Positions 6,589-13,796 of a DNA stretch of 13,796 nt are shown in pieces. Source of the DNA: Bacteroidota bacterium. GTDB lineage: Bacteria; Bacteroidota; Bacteroidia; Flavobacteriales_F; PHOS-HE28. The translations under genes and the position numbers were made by a program. The stretch covers positions 1-13,796 of the forward strand of contig CAUJFM010000305.1 in assembly GCA_963169595.1 (NCBI GenBank), read 5' to 3'. Below the pieces are notes generated by a model. That model was not told the DNA's origin, ran no database searches, and saw only the letters and a list, made by a program, of their open reading frames with translations. Each line of letters starts with the position of its first letter. Position 1 is the first letter of the stretch.

Positions 6589-9261
6589 ATGGCCAAGATC
6601 GACGAGGGGCTGGTGGAGAAGGCCCGGTTGCATGTGAAGCACTGGTTCGCCGCGCGGATGCCCCGCCACATGGTCTTCCATGACCTGGACCATACCCTGA
6701 CCGTGACCCGCACCGCCTTGGGCATTGGCCGTGCCGTGGGGCTGGACCAGCGGCAACTGCACCTGCTGGAACTCGCGGCGCTGTTCCACGACACGGGCTA
6801 TGCGCTGGCCTACGCGGGCCACGAGGAGCGCAGCGCCGAACTGGCCGAGCGGTTCCTCGCGAAACACGGGGTGGCGAAACGGGACCTGGCCCAGGTGCGC
6901 TCCCTGATCCTGGCCACACGCATGGGCGCACGCCCCCGGGGACTGATGCAACAGGTGTTGCGGGACGCGGACTCGGCAAAGGCCGGACAGGTGGACTTCG
7001 CGCAGAAGAGCGAACGATTGCGCAGTGAACTGGCGATCGTGCGCAAAAAGAAGCCGGGCAATGAGCAATGGCTGGAGGAGAACCTGGCCTACCTGCAGGC
7101 CCACCGGTTCCACACAGCGCACGCCGACCAGCGGTACGGCCCCCAAAAGCAGATCAACCTGGAGACCTTGTTGCGGCGCAAGCAGGCCGCCAAGGTGCGG
7201 CCACGGGTGCGGCGCAAGGAGCGCTTCTTCAACCGCGACCTCAGCTGGCTGGCCTTCAACGACCGGGTCCTGCAAGAGGCCAAGGATGCCGGCAACCCGC
7301 TCCTTGAGCGCCTGAAATTCCTGGCGATCTACTCCAGCAACCTGGACGAGTTCTACCGGGTTCGCGTGGCCTCGCTACGCAGTCTGAGCAAGCTCCGCAA
7401 GACCTACCGCACGGCCTTGGAGCTGCCGCCGGAAAAGCTCGTGGACCAGTTGAACCGCAAAGCCCTTCGGCAGCAGCAGGAGTTCGGCGCGCTGTACCGC
7501 AACATCCTGCTTCCCGGATTGGCCAAGGCGGGGATCAAGCTGGTGCGCGAGGATGCGCTGACCAAGACGCAGCGGAAGTTCGTTCAGGAGCATTTCAGGC
7601 AGCACATCGCGCCCCTGCTGAACACGGCAGCACTGCGTCCCGGCAACGCGCCCTTCATCGAAGACCGCAAGCTCTACTTCGCCTGCCGGCTGCGTGCGAA
7701 AGGGCGCGAACGCCTGGTGCTGTTGAACATACCCAGTGCGGAGCTGGGCCGGTTCATCACCCTCCCTCCTTCCAAACCCGGAATTCAGGAGATCCTCTTC
7801 ATCGATGATGCCATCCGGGCCTGTGTGCACGAGCTCTTCTCGGGATACACCGTGGTGGGCTGCCATGCCATCAAGCTCACACGCGATGCGGACCTCTACC
7901 TGGATGAGGAGTTCGCCGGTTCGATGAAGGAGAAGGTGCGCAAGAGCCTGCGGAAGCGCCAGACAGGTGTCCCTTCGCGGTTCCTCTATGACAGCGCCAT
8001 GCCCAAGACCCTCCTGCGTGCCTTGCGGACGCTGCTGGGCCTGACCAAGCAGGACGTGGTGGCCGGAGGTCGGTACCACAACTTCAGCGACCTGTTGGCG
8101 CTTCCGGTCACCGGGCATGATGACCTGCGCGAACAGCCCTGGCCGCCCCTGCAGCACCCGATGCTCGAAGCGGCCCGCGATCCCTTCCAAGCGATCGCCC
8201 GGCAGGACCTGCTACTGCACTTCCCCTACCACGACTTCGGACAGTTCGTGGGACTGCTCCAACGGGCGGCGCGGGACCGCAGCGTGAAGCACATCGCCAT
8301 CACCCTGTACCGGGTGGCGCAGGACTCCCAGGTCTGCGAAGCGCTCATCGAGGCCCTTCGGCAGGGCAAGCAGGTCACGGTCTTCGTGGAGGTGCAGGCC
8401 CGGTTCGATGAACGTTCCAACCTGTACTGGGGCGAGGCGCTGGAGAAGGCAGGTGCGCGGGTGCTTTACAGCCACGAGGGGCTGAAGGTGCACTGCAAGC
8501 TCTGCCTCATCGAGCGGCAGGAGCGCGGGAAGCTGCGCCGCTACGCCTACCTCGGCACCGGCAATTTCAACGAACGGACTTCGCGCATCTACTCGGACCT
8601 GGCCCTGCTCACCGCCGATCCCGCCCTCACGGCCGAGGTGGCCGGGGTGTTCACCCACCTGAACGATCGCCGCACACGTCCGGCCAACACCCTGCTGATG
8701 TTGGCCCCGCTCGACCTGCGCACCCGGTTGGAGGAGCTCATCGACCGCGAGATCGAACAGGCCCAGCGTGGGGCTCCGGCGGCCATCCTGCTGAAGGTGA
8801 ACAGCCTGGAGGACAAGGCGCTGATCAGCAAGCTGTACGATGCCAGTGATGCGGGGGTGGACGTGCGGTTGATCGTCCGGGGCATCTGCTGCCTGGTGCC
8901 CGGCGTGCGGGGCATGAGCAGCCGCATCGAGGCCGTGAGCATCATCGACCGCTACCTGGAGCATGCCCGCTGCTATGTGTTCCATAACCAAGGGCAGCCG
9001 CAGGTCTACCTCTCCAGCGCGGATTGGATGGAGCGGAACCTGGACCGTCGCGTTGAGGTGGCCTTCCCGTTGCGGGACCCAGAGCACATCCGCACCGTTC
9101 TGCACCTGCTCGACCTGCAGTGGGGGGACACACGCAAGGCCCGCCTGCTGGACCGCGACCAGCGGAACGGCTACCGCAAGCCCGTCAAAGGGGCCCGTCC
9201 CTTGCGTGCGCAGGAGGCCACCTATGCCTTCCTGAAGCGGCAGATGCTGCGCCCTGCATGA
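6589..9261 (+). CDS. ppk1: HD-domain/polyphosphate kinase 1 fusion protein
   Basis: This 890-residue protein joins an N-terminal HD phosphohydrolase domain (about 1-200) to a complete polyphosphate kinase 1 (about 210-890, close to the 690 residues of E. coli PPK). The HD domain has candidate metal ligands H31/H35 (HDLDH), H67-D68 (FHDTG), H78 and D126/D128 (RDADS). The PPK part opens with FFNRDLSWLAFNDRVL (213-228) and SSNLDEFYRVR (249-259). It has VEVQARFDE (600-608), GLKVHCKL with H635 (the autophosphorylated His, E. coli H435), GTGNFNE (656-662) and DRYLEH with H792 (E. coli H592). All catalytic landmarks are intact, so it should make polyphosphate reversibly from ATP. The HD domain may hydrolyse polyphosphate, a nucleotide or a phospho-signal; its substrate is unknown. 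PPK1 is usually peripheral to the inner membrane. It is divergent from the SiaB-like gene and no ppx gene is adjacent. Confidence 0.95.
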   Translation: MAKIDEGLVEKARLHVKHWFAARMPRHMVFHDLDHTLTVTRTALGIGRAVGLDQRQLHLLELAALFHDTGYALAYAGHEERSAELAERFLAKHGVAKRDLAQVRSLILATRMGARPRGLMQQVLRDADSAKAGQVDFAQKSERLRSELAIVRKKKPGNEQWLEENLAYLQAHRFHTAHADQRYGPQKQINLETLLRRKQAAKVRPRVRRKERFFNRDLSWLAFNDRVLQEAKDAGNPLLERLKFLAIYSSNLDEFYRVRVASLRSLSKLRKTYRTALELPPEKLVDQLNRKALRQQQEFGALYRNILLPGLAKAGIKLVREDALTKTQRKFVQEHFRQHIAPLLNTAALRPGNAPFIEDRKLYFACRLRAKGRERLVLLNIPSAELGRFITLPPSKPGIQEILFIDDAIRACVHELFSGYTVVGCHAIKLTRDADLYLDEEFAGSMKEKVRKSLRKRQTGVPSRFLYDSAMPKTLLRALRTLLGLTKQDVVAGGRYHNFSDLLALPVTGHDDLREQPWPPLQHPMLEAARDPFQAIARQDLLLHFPYHDFGQFVGLLQRAARDRSVKHIAITLYRVAQDSQVCEALIEALRQGKQVTVFVEVQARFDERSNLYWGEALEKAGARVLYSHEGLKVHCKLCLIERQERGKLRRYAYLGTGNFNERTSRIYSDLALLTADPALTAEVAGVFTHLNDRRTRPANTLLMLAPLDLRTRLEELIDREIEQAQRGAPAAILLKVNSLEDKALISKLYDASDAGVDVRLIVRGICCLVPGVRGMSSRIEAVSIIDRYLEHARCYVFHNQGQPQVYLSSADWMERNLDRRVEVAFPLRDPEHIRTVLHLLDLQWGDTRKARLLDRDQRNGYRKPVKGARPLRAQEATYAFLKRQMLRPA

Positions 9262-9292
9262 GGAAAGGGGGGAACGGACACCCTACCAGCCC

Positions 9293-9307
9293 CCGGGGTG
9301 CCCCCGG
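9293..9307 (+). terminator. Possible terminator hairpin after HD-PPK
   Basis: CCGGGG (9293-9298) and CCCCGG (9302-9307) form a 6-bp GC stem with a TGC loop, 31 nt after the ppk stop codon. The following AAGTTTCCCTT has only a weak T-run. The rest of the 265-nt gap up to the tRNA shows no ORF or RNA I can support apart from the tRNA promoter. Confidence 0.3.
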
Positions 9308-9461
9308 AAGTTTCCCTTGCGTTCCAAAACCAGCCCGCTCCCACCCTTTCCAGTTCATCATGCATCGGGTAGCTGGGGAAGAACCCGTGCAGCCGGGGGA
9401 TCATTGCCCGATCAACGTTCTTTCACATTTCCGGTCCGGTCGAGGGGTGCGGTCCGATGGC

Positions 9462-9493
9462 TTTCGCGATCTCAGGGCGATCACTTACATTTG
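9462..9493 (+). promoter_or_regulatory. Promoter of tRNA-Ala
   Basis: TACATTTG at 9486-9493 is a perfect -7 element, and TTTCG at 9462-9466 is a plausible -33 element with a 19-nt spacer. The mature tRNA begins 33 nt after the -7 box, leaving a leader of about 29 nt to be removed by RNase P. Confidence 0.55.
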
Positions 9494-9526
9494 CATCCCC
9501 GTTCACCGAACGGAGGTTTGTTTCCT

Positions 9527-9601
<75 letters not shown>

Positions 9602-9604
9602 AAA

Positions 9605-9630
9605 AAGGCCGTCTCCACTGAGGCGGCCTT
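9605..9630 (+). terminator. Intrinsic terminator of tRNA-Ala
   Basis: AAGGCCG (9605-9611) pairs with CGGCCTT (9624-9630), extended inward by CTC/GAG across a T-G pair, with a CACT loop. It is followed by CTTTGTT. The hairpin starts 5 nt after the tRNA and its tail runs to within 3 nt of the next start codon at 9640. Confidence 0.75.
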
Positions 9631-9635
9631 CTTTG
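9628..9635 (+). promoter_or_regulatory. Possible -7 box of the fructosamine kinase gene, overlapping the tRNA terminator
   Basis: CTTCTTTG keeps the TTTG half of the -7 element but not the TA. It ends 4 nt before the ATG at 9640, the same spacing as for the SDR-like gene. It overlaps the terminator tail, so it may be nothing more than that tail. Confidence 0.2.
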
Positions 9636-9639
9636 TTCC

Positions 9640-10524
9640 ATGCCCCTGAACGGATCCCTGATCGAGCGCCTGTCCGAGCACCTGAGCCGCCATGTGGGGG
9701 CCCCGCTCGACGTGGAGGCCGCAACCCCGGTGGGAGGAGGCAGCATCAACGATGCCTACCGGCTGGAGACCGACGCGGGGCGGTTCTTCGTGAAGGTGAA
9801 CTCCGCGGACCGCTACCCGAGCCTGTTCGAGGCGGAGGCCGATGGGTTAAGGCGATTGCGCACGGCCGGACCCCTTCGCGTGCCGGAAGTGATCGCATAT
9901 GGGGAGGACCACGACGACAGCTACCTGCTGCTGGAATGGGTGGAGGGCGGCCTTCGGGATGCGGGATACTGGGAACGCCTCGGCCGGGGACTGGCGCGCC
10001 TGCACCGGCACAGCCAGGATGCATTCGGACTGGCCCGGGACAACTTCATCGGGCGCCTGGTGCAGCGCAACACGCCCGAGCGCGACTGGGCCTCCTTTCT
10101 CATCCACCAACGGCTGGAACCCCAACTGAAACTGGCCCGCGACCGGCGCCGGGTGGAAGCCGGCATGGCCTTCCGCTTCGAGCGGCTGTTCCATCGCTTG
10201 GACCACCTCTTCCCCAGCGAAGCTCCTGCGCTCCTGCATGGCGATCTTTGGAGCGGCAACCTTCTTGGTGATGCGCAAGGCCGCCCCGTATTGATCGACC
10301 CGGCCGTGTACTACGGCCATCGCGAGATGGACCTGGCCATGACCAGGCTCTTCGGCGGCTTCGATCCGGGGTTCCACACCGCGTACCAGGCCGAATGGCC
10401 GCTGGAGGCCGGCTGGGAGGAACGCGTGGACCTGTGCAACCTGTATCCACTGCTGGTGCACGTGAACCTCTTCGGTGGAAGCTACGTGGCACAGGTGGAG
10501 GCCGTGTTGCGGCGGTTCGCCTGA
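9640..10524 (+). CDS. Fructosamine kinase family protein
   Basis: The 294-residue cytosolic kinase belongs to the FN3K/YniA family, within the aminoglycoside-phosphotransferase-like fold. The N-lobe has GGGSINDAYRL (32-42) and the nucleotide-binding lysine K52 in FFVKV, with E65 in the EAEA helix. The catalytic loop is HGDLWSGN (200-207) with base D202, and the metal-binding segment is IDPAVYYGHREMDLAM (219-234) with D220. The length is normal for the family. Members phosphorylate protein-bound fructosamines or ribulosamines on O3, so that the Amadori adduct falls off and the glycated protein is repaired; the exact bacterial substrate is not settled. The start lies just after the tRNA terminator, with no Shine-Dalgarno. 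It converges on the aldo/keto reductase with a 13-bp gap. Confidence 0.93.
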   Translation: MPLNGSLIERLSEHLSRHVGAPLDVEAATPVGGGSINDAYRLETDAGRFFVKVNSADRYPSLFEAEADGLRRLRTAGPLRVPEVIAYGEDHDDSYLLLEWVEGGLRDAGYWERLGRGLARLHRHSQDAFGLARDNFIGRLVQRNTPERDWASFLIHQRLEPQLKLARDRRRVEAGMAFRFERLFHRLDHLFPSEAPALLHGDLWSGNLLGDAQGRPVLIDPAVYYGHREMDLAMTRLFGGFDPGFHTAYQAEWPLEAGWEERVDLCNLYPLLVHVNLFGGSYVAQVEAVLRRFA

Positions 10525-10537
10525 CCGCCTCTCACCA

Positions 10538-11518
10538 CTACGGCCGCACCGGTGCGTTCCCCAGCACCTTCTCGATCTTCTCCATCACCGCCGGGGTAAG
10601 CAGGTCCTGTGCTTCGCTGGCCTTGAGGTTCTCCTTCAGCTGGGCCTCTTTGCTGGCGCCCAGCATCACGGTGCTGACGTTGGGGTTCTTCAGGCACCAG
10701 GCTAGCGCCAGCACCGGCAGGGACAGCCCCAGTCCATCGGCGATCTTGTTGAGCTTCTCCACGGTGCGCAGTCGCTCGGGGGTGAGCTCACGCTCCCGCA
10801 GCCAATCAAGACCTTCCATGGTGAGGCGGGTACCCTTCAGCGCCTTCACATCGCGGTGCTTCCCGGTGAGGATGCCACTGGCGAGCGGGCTCCAGATGGT
10901 GGTGCCCAGGCCCACCGTCCGGTAGATCTGCCCGAACTCCACCTCCACCTTGTCGCGGTGGAACATGTTGTACTGCGGCTGTTCCATCACCGGACCGATC
11001 AGGTGGTGCTGCCTGGCGACCATGTGCGCCTCCATGATCTCCTGTGCGCTCCACTCGCTGGTGCCCCAGTAGAGCACCTTGCCCTGCATGATCAACTGGT
11101 GCATGGTCCACACCGTCTCCTCGATCGGCGTGTTCTTGTCCGGCCGGTGGCAGAAGTAGAGGTCCAGATAGTCCACCTGCAGGCGCTGCAAGGCAGCGTG
11201 GCAGGCTTCCACCACATGCTTGCGGTGCAGGCCCACCTGGGTGGGCAGCTTGCCTCCTGTGCCGAAATAGACCTTGCTGCTCACGGTCCAGGTATCCCGG
11301 GACCATTTCATCTTCTTGAGGATGCGGCCCATGACCCGCTCGCTCTCCCCGCGTGCGTAGATCTCCGCATTGTCGAAGAAGTTGACCCCGTTGTCGTAGG
11401 CCAGTTTCATCAGTTTCTCCGCGGTGGTGTCGGAGATCTGCTTGCCGAAGGTGAGCCAGCTGCCGAGGGAGAGTTCAGAGACCTGGAGGCCGGAGTTGCC
11501 AAGGCGACGGTAGCGCAT
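10538..11518 (-). CDS. Aldo/keto reductase, AKR6 (Kv channel beta-subunit-like) type
   Basis: The 326-residue NADPH-dependent TIM-barrel oxidoreductase has the AKR tetrad D49 (FFDNAEIY), Y54, K82 (SSKVYFG) and H124 (LYFCHRPD). QPQYNMFHR and TTIWSPLASGILTGK (cofactor loop) follow, with the C-terminal STVMLGASK that holds the cofactor phosphate. The pattern matches bacterial relatives of Kv-beta subunits (AKR6, e.g. YghZ), which reduce aldehydes and ketones. I chose the ATG at 11518 (MRYRRLGNSGLQVSELSLG), the family's usual N-terminus; the frame is open 50 codons further upstream, but that stretch reads through the promoter region and overlaps the RidA gene. It is divergent from ridA and convergent with the fructosamine kinase gene. 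Detoxification of reactive carbonyls would fit that neighbour, but this is inference. Confidence 0.93.
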   Translation of the reverse strand: MRYRRLGNSGLQVSELSLGSWLTFGKQISDTTAEKLMKLAYDNGVNFFDNAEIYARGESERVMGRILKKMKWSRDTWTVSSKVYFGTGGKLPTQVGLHRKHVVEACHAALQRLQVDYLDLYFCHRPDKNTPIEETVWTMHQLIMQGKVLYWGTSEWSAQEIMEAHMVARQHHLIGPVMEQPQYNMFHRDKVEVEFGQIYRTVGLGTTIWSPLASGILTGKHRDVKALKGTRLTMEGLDWLRERELTPERLRTVEKLNKIADGLGLSLPVLALAWCLKNPNVSTVMLGASKEAQLKENLKASEAQDLLTPAVMEKIEKVLGNAPVRP

Positions 11519-11539
11519 GGTGAGGTGGTATCGAGGGTA

Positions 11540-11547
11540 CAAAGATC
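11540..11547 (-). promoter_or_regulatory. Possible -7 box of the aldo/keto reductase gene
   Basis: On the minus strand this reads GATCTTTG, one base off TAnnTTTG, 21 nt before the ATG at 11518. A second weaker candidate (TACCCTCG) lies directly downstream of it. It is a consensus match only. Confidence 0.3.
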
Positions 11548-11633
11548 GGGACGGACCGGGCAGGATGTGTACTGGCAGGGATGCATGTAGGAAGCCTATG
11601 CCCTGATGTGTCCACTGAAGCATACTCGCTATG

Positions 11634-11641
11634 CACCTTTG
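11634..11641 (+). promoter_or_regulatory. -7 box of the RidA-family gene
   Basis: CACCTTTG, one base off TAnnTTTG, ends 4 nt before the ATG at 11646. It overlaps the alternative in-frame ATG at 11631, which makes 11646 the more likely start and implies a leaderless or near-leaderless mRNA. Confidence 0.4.
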
Positions 11642-11645
11642 CATC

Positions 11646-12056
11646 ATGAGCAGCATCTCCAGCAACAAGGCCCCCGAGCCCGTCGGCCATTACCCACACG
11701 CCCGCCGTGTGGGCGACCTGCTCTTCCTGAGCGGCGTGGGTCCTCGCGAGCGGGGCACGAAGAAGATCCCCGGTGTTGAACTGGACGCGGATGGGAAGAT
11801 CGTCTCCTACGACATCGAGACCCAGGTGCGCAGCGTGTTCCAGAACGTGAAGTGGATCCTGGAGGACAGCGGCTCATCGTGGGAGAAGATCGTGGACGTC
11901 ACGGTCTTCCTCACCAACATGAAGGACGACTTCCCCACCTACAACCGGCTGTGGAAGGAGTACTTCGAGAAGGACCCACCCTGCCGCACCACGTTGGAGA
12001 TCAACTGCCTGCCCACGCCGATCGCCATCGAGCTGAAGGTGATCGCGACGATCTAA
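11646..12056 (+). CDS. RidA-family protein, probable 2-aminomuconate deaminase
   Basis: The 136-residue protein has the YjgF/RidA chorismate-mutase-like fold, which forms trimers. The active-site arginine is R114 in PPCRTTLEI, and the paired glutamate is E129 in IAIELKVIA. The segments GHYPHARRVGDLLFLSGVGP (14-33), YDIETQVRSVFQNV (55-68) and LPTPIAIELK (122-131) closely match what I recall of bacterial 2-aminomuconate deaminases (AmnD/NbaF type). General RidA imine deaminases have a shorter N-terminal loop and lack this wording. The expected reaction is hydrolysis of 2-aminomuconate to 4-oxalocrotonate plus ammonia, the step directly after the muconic semialdehyde dehydrogenase at 3791-5233. 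I use 11646 rather than 11631 because the -7 box overlaps the earlier ATG. A small lipoprotein gene follows after 24 bp and may be co-transcribed. Confidence 0.88.
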   Translation: MSSISSNKAPEPVGHYPHARRVGDLLFLSGVGPRERGTKKIPGVELDADGKIVSYDIETQVRSVFQNVKWILEDSGSSWEKIVDVTVFLTNMKDDFPTYNRLWKEYFEKDPPCRTTLEINCLPTPIAIELKVIATI

Positions 12057-12080
12057 GCCATACGGCCACAACTGGCGGAG

Positions 12081-12659
12081 ATGAGAACGCTGGCCAGGAT
12101 CCTGATGCTCTTCTCTGCGGCGTGCACAACGATGCAGCGTTCCAGCCCCGTTAATCGGAACGGCCGGGACAGCAGCCTGCGGAACGGTGTGCTTCATGTG
12201 CACGTGTCCCACACAGCGGCCTACTGCGGCGGCGCCGACCCCGGTCCGGGGGGCATGCCGCGCCCGGAACCTTGGCGTGGGCACATGTTCCTGCGCGCCG
12301 CAACACCGGACAGTACGGGCACACTGGCATTGAACGACCTGGGACGACCGATCCTCGATACCATCCGGACAGACGCCACGGACAACGGCCATCTGTCGCT
12401 TCCCGCCGGTCATTACCTGCTTCTCGATCAGGACCGGGTGGATGACCAGCGTTATCGCACACTCCTGAAAGACCACGCCAGGCCCACCTTGCACACCGCG
12501 GCCATCGACAAGGCCTGCCTCGACCAGTGGCTCCATGGGCCGTTCGGTGTGGTGCATATCCGTGAAGGCGATACCACCCGGGTGGACATGTCCCTCTTCG
12601 ACCAATGTCCCTGGTACAGCATCCCCTGTGTGCACTATCATGGTCCGCTGCCGCCTTGA
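12081..12659 (+). CDS. Putative small lipoprotein of unknown function
   Basis: The 192-residue product starts with a short basic-hydrophobic leader and a possible lipobox, FSAAC, with C15 as the lipidated residue; the -3 Ser is unusual, so lipidation is only probable. The mature part has YCGGADPGPGGMPRPEPW (48-65), then a beta-rich stretch with a TDATDNGHLSLPAGHYLLL segment (97-115) that resembles the turn pattern of prealbumin/carboxypeptidase-regulatory-like domains. It ends with CPWYSIPCVHYHGPLPP (176-192). Four further cysteines (49, 146, 176, 183) could form two disulfides in an exported protein. Similar YCGG...PC..Y.GPLPP proteins occur in Flavobacteria as hypotheticals, as far as I recall. 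It lies 24 bp after the RidA gene with no promoter box of its own, so it is probably co-transcribed. No function can be assigned. Confidence 0.7.
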   Translation: MRTLARILMLFSAACTTMQRSSPVNRNGRDSSLRNGVLHVHVSHTAAYCGGADPGPGGMPRPEPWRGHMFLRAATPDSTGTLALNDLGRPILDTIRTDATDNGHLSLPAGHYLLLDQDRVDDQRYRTLLKDHARPTLHTAAIDKACLDQWLHGPFGVVHIREGDTTRVDMSLFDQCPWYSIPCVHYHGPLPP

Positions 12660-12733
12660 TGCAGCCGGTTGACCGTCCGATAGGCGCGGCGACCACTGGA
12701 TCAGTTCCGCGTGACGGGCGAGCCGGTCCGTGG

Positions 12734-12741
12734 TAGCCTTG
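12734..12741 (+). promoter_or_regulatory. Possible -7 box of the outer-membrane protein gene
   Basis: TAGCCTTG is one base off TAnnTTTG and lies 29 nt before the ATG at 12771. No -33 element is clear. Confidence 0.3.
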
Positions 12742-12770
12742 TGTGGGCCGATGAGCACCGGCCCCACCCG

Positions 12771-13796
12771 ATGATCTCGCCCCGGTCCATCCTGTCCGTT
12801 CTACCCTGCCTGCTGGTCGCTGCCGCGCTCAACGCCCAGGACATCGAACAGGTGGACCTGAAGCGACCTGTCCGGCTCAGTGGAAACCTCAGCTTCTCCA
12901 TGGAGAACTACTCGGTGTCCGGCATCCCCGCGCGACGTCAGCCCTTCACCTGGACGCTCAGCGGCGCTCCCACGCTCACCGTGCTGGGTGTGCAGATGCC
13001 CTTCCAACTCCTGCTGGGCAACTTCGAGAACCGCTTCTACCAGCCCTTCAACCAGTACGGCATCAGCCCGCGGTACAAGTGGCTCACCCTGCATGCGGGC
13101 TACCGCAACATCAACTTCCAACCCTACACGCTCGCCGGATACCGCATGTTGGGCGGAGGCGTGGAGATCAACACCGCCTACAAGGCCGATGGCCCAAGAA
13201 CCGGCCTGCGCTTCGGGTTCATGTACGGAAGGCTGAACCGCAGCACGGCGCTGGATAGCGCTCAGTTCGCCAGCCCGCTCGCCTTCCGGCCGCTGCCGAG
13301 CTACTCCCGGATGGCCTATGCGGTGAAGCTCGGCGTGGGGCACGACCAAGGCTACTTCGACGTGAGCTACCTGTACGGATGGGACGTGGAGCGCTCGCTC
13401 ACCAGCGCCCAGCGCGACAGCGTTGCTCCGCAGCGGAACACGGCCGTGGGCTTCTCCTGGCGGAAAGACCTGTACCGCAAGAACAAGCGAAGGCTGTTCT
13501 GGAAGACCGACCTCGGCCTGAGCGCGTACACCCTGGATGACCGGCAGCCCGCCTATGATGTGGGTGGAGAGACCAACCTGGTGCAGGACGTGGTGGGCGG
13601 TTGGCTGGGGGCCAAGATCAGCACCCAATACCTCAGCGCAGGCGAGACCAGCCTGAACTATGAAGGGGCTGGCGGCGGCGTGGGCGTGAGCTACAAGCGC
13701 GTGGACCCCGAGTACCGCAGCATGGGCGCCTACTTCTTCCAGAACGACATCGAGCAGTTCACCCTGACGCCGCGCCTGCGCCTCGACAGCGGCCGG
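12771..13796 (+). CDS. Outer-membrane beta-barrel-like protein (3' end outside window)
   Basis: The frame is open from the ATG at 12771 to the right edge, 342 codons with no stop. Residues 1-23 are a signal peptide (hydrophobic SVLPCLLVAAAL, cleavage after NAQ). The mature part alternates short amphipathic strands ending in aromatics with turns, for example FNQYGISPRYKWLTLHAGYR (93-112), LAGYRMLGGGVEI (121-133) and GLRFGFMYGRL, as expected for a beta-barrel in the outer membrane. The phrase SPRYKW...GYRNINFQPYTLAGY recurs in uncharacterised Bacteroidota outer-membrane proteins, in my recollection. There is no TonB box, plug domain or enzyme motif in the visible part. The partner or cargo is unknown. 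It starts 111 bp after the lipoprotein gene with its own possible -7 box. Confidence 0.8.
   Translation, partial: MISPRSILSVLPCLLVAAALNAQDIEQVDLKRPVRLSGNLSFSMENYSVSGIPARRQPFTWTLSGAPTLTVLGVQMPFQLLLGNFENRFYQPFNQYGISPRYKWLTLHAGYRNINFQPYTLAGYRMLGGGVEINTAYKADGPRTGLRFGFMYGRLNRSTALDSAQFASPLAFRPLPSYSRMAYAVKLGVGHDQGYFDVSYLYGWDVERSLTSAQRDSVAPQRNTAVGFSWRKDLYRKNKRRLFWKTDLGLSAYTLDDRQPAYDVGGETNLVQDVVGGWLGAKISTQYLSAGETSLNYEGAGGGVGVSYKRVDPEYRSMGAYFFQNDIEQFTLTPRLRLDSGR

Noticed and set aside
8212..9105. Minus-strand ORFs inside the HD-PPK gene (also 7375-8190)
   Set aside because: They are antisense shadows caused by GC-rich codons; the plus strand encodes an unbroken, fully motif-bearing PPK.
11631..11645. 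Earlier in-frame ATG for the RidA-family gene
   Set aside because: It overlaps the likely -7 box and would add five residues (MHLCI) not expected at the family N-terminus.
11874..12767. Minus-strand ORF of 297 codons over the RidA and lipoprotein genes
   Set aside because: It spans two plausible plus-strand genes and has no domain, signal or promoter support.
12751..12773. ATG at 12751 as start of the outer-membrane protein
   Set aside because: That frame meets a stop after seven codons and is not in frame with the signal peptide starting at 12771.

Overview
This is a GC-rich stretch of bacterial chromosome. I infer a GC-rich member of the Bacteroidota, probably Flavobacteriales-like. The grounds are: near-perfect TAnnTTTG-type -7 promoter boxes just upstream of several genes, almost no Shine-Dalgarno sequences, an RprXY-like two-component pair, a secreted protein with an NDxCxxAIxL-type domain of the kind common among type IX secretion cargo, a SiaB/DUF6272-like protein, and a barrel-like outer-membrane protein of Bacteroidota style. 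The species cannot be named from the sequence alone. Gene density is high and no stretch over 300 bp lacks a gene. I see no insertion sequence, phage gene, CRISPR array or other sign of recent transfer.

Layout, left to right. A secreted protein cut by the left edge (minus strand, start at 407) diverges from an SDR-family protein (582-1367) that has lost the catalytic Tyr and Lys. A histidine kinase/response regulator operon follows on the minus strand (3511 to 1411, ORFs overlapping by 17 bp). A 279-bp spacer holds a promoter-like box, a strong GC-rich hairpin and a possible small RNA. It leads into an aldehyde dehydrogenase of the 2-aminomuconic/2-hydroxymuconic semialdehyde class (3791-5233). 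On the minus strand come a candidate 57-residue gene and a protein with one SiaB/DUF6272-like kinase domain and an apparently degenerate second copy (5461-6522). This gene diverges, across a 66-bp promoter region with a perfect palindrome, from an HD-domain/polyphosphate kinase 1 fusion (6589-9261). Then follow tRNA-Ala(GGC) with its promoter and terminator, a fructosamine-kinase-family protein (9640-10524), a convergent AKR6-type aldo/keto reductase (minus, 11518 to 10538), a divergent RidA-family protein closely resembling 2-aminomuconate deaminase (11646-12056), a small putative lipoprotein (12081-12659) and an outer-membrane protein cut by the right edge.

How the genes may work together. 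The aldehyde dehydrogenase and the RidA protein match two consecutive late steps of tryptophan/kynurenine catabolism (2-aminomuconate semialdehyde to 2-aminomuconate to oxalocrotonate). They are 6.4 kb apart with unrelated genes between, so the pathway looks dispersed here rather than in one operon. The SDR-like protein may belong to the same metabolism, but that is inference. The HD-PPK fusion and the divergent SiaB-like protein suggest a stress or phosphate-signalling locus. Fructosamine kinase and aldo/keto reductase are both consistent with carbonyl/glycation housekeeping. No wholly new defence or mobile system is visible. The most interesting items are the HD-PPK fusion, the duplicated SiaB-like protein, the catalytically altered SDR, the candidate RNA/hairpin before the dehydrogenase, and the repeated placement of -7 boxes only 4-15 nt before start codons.
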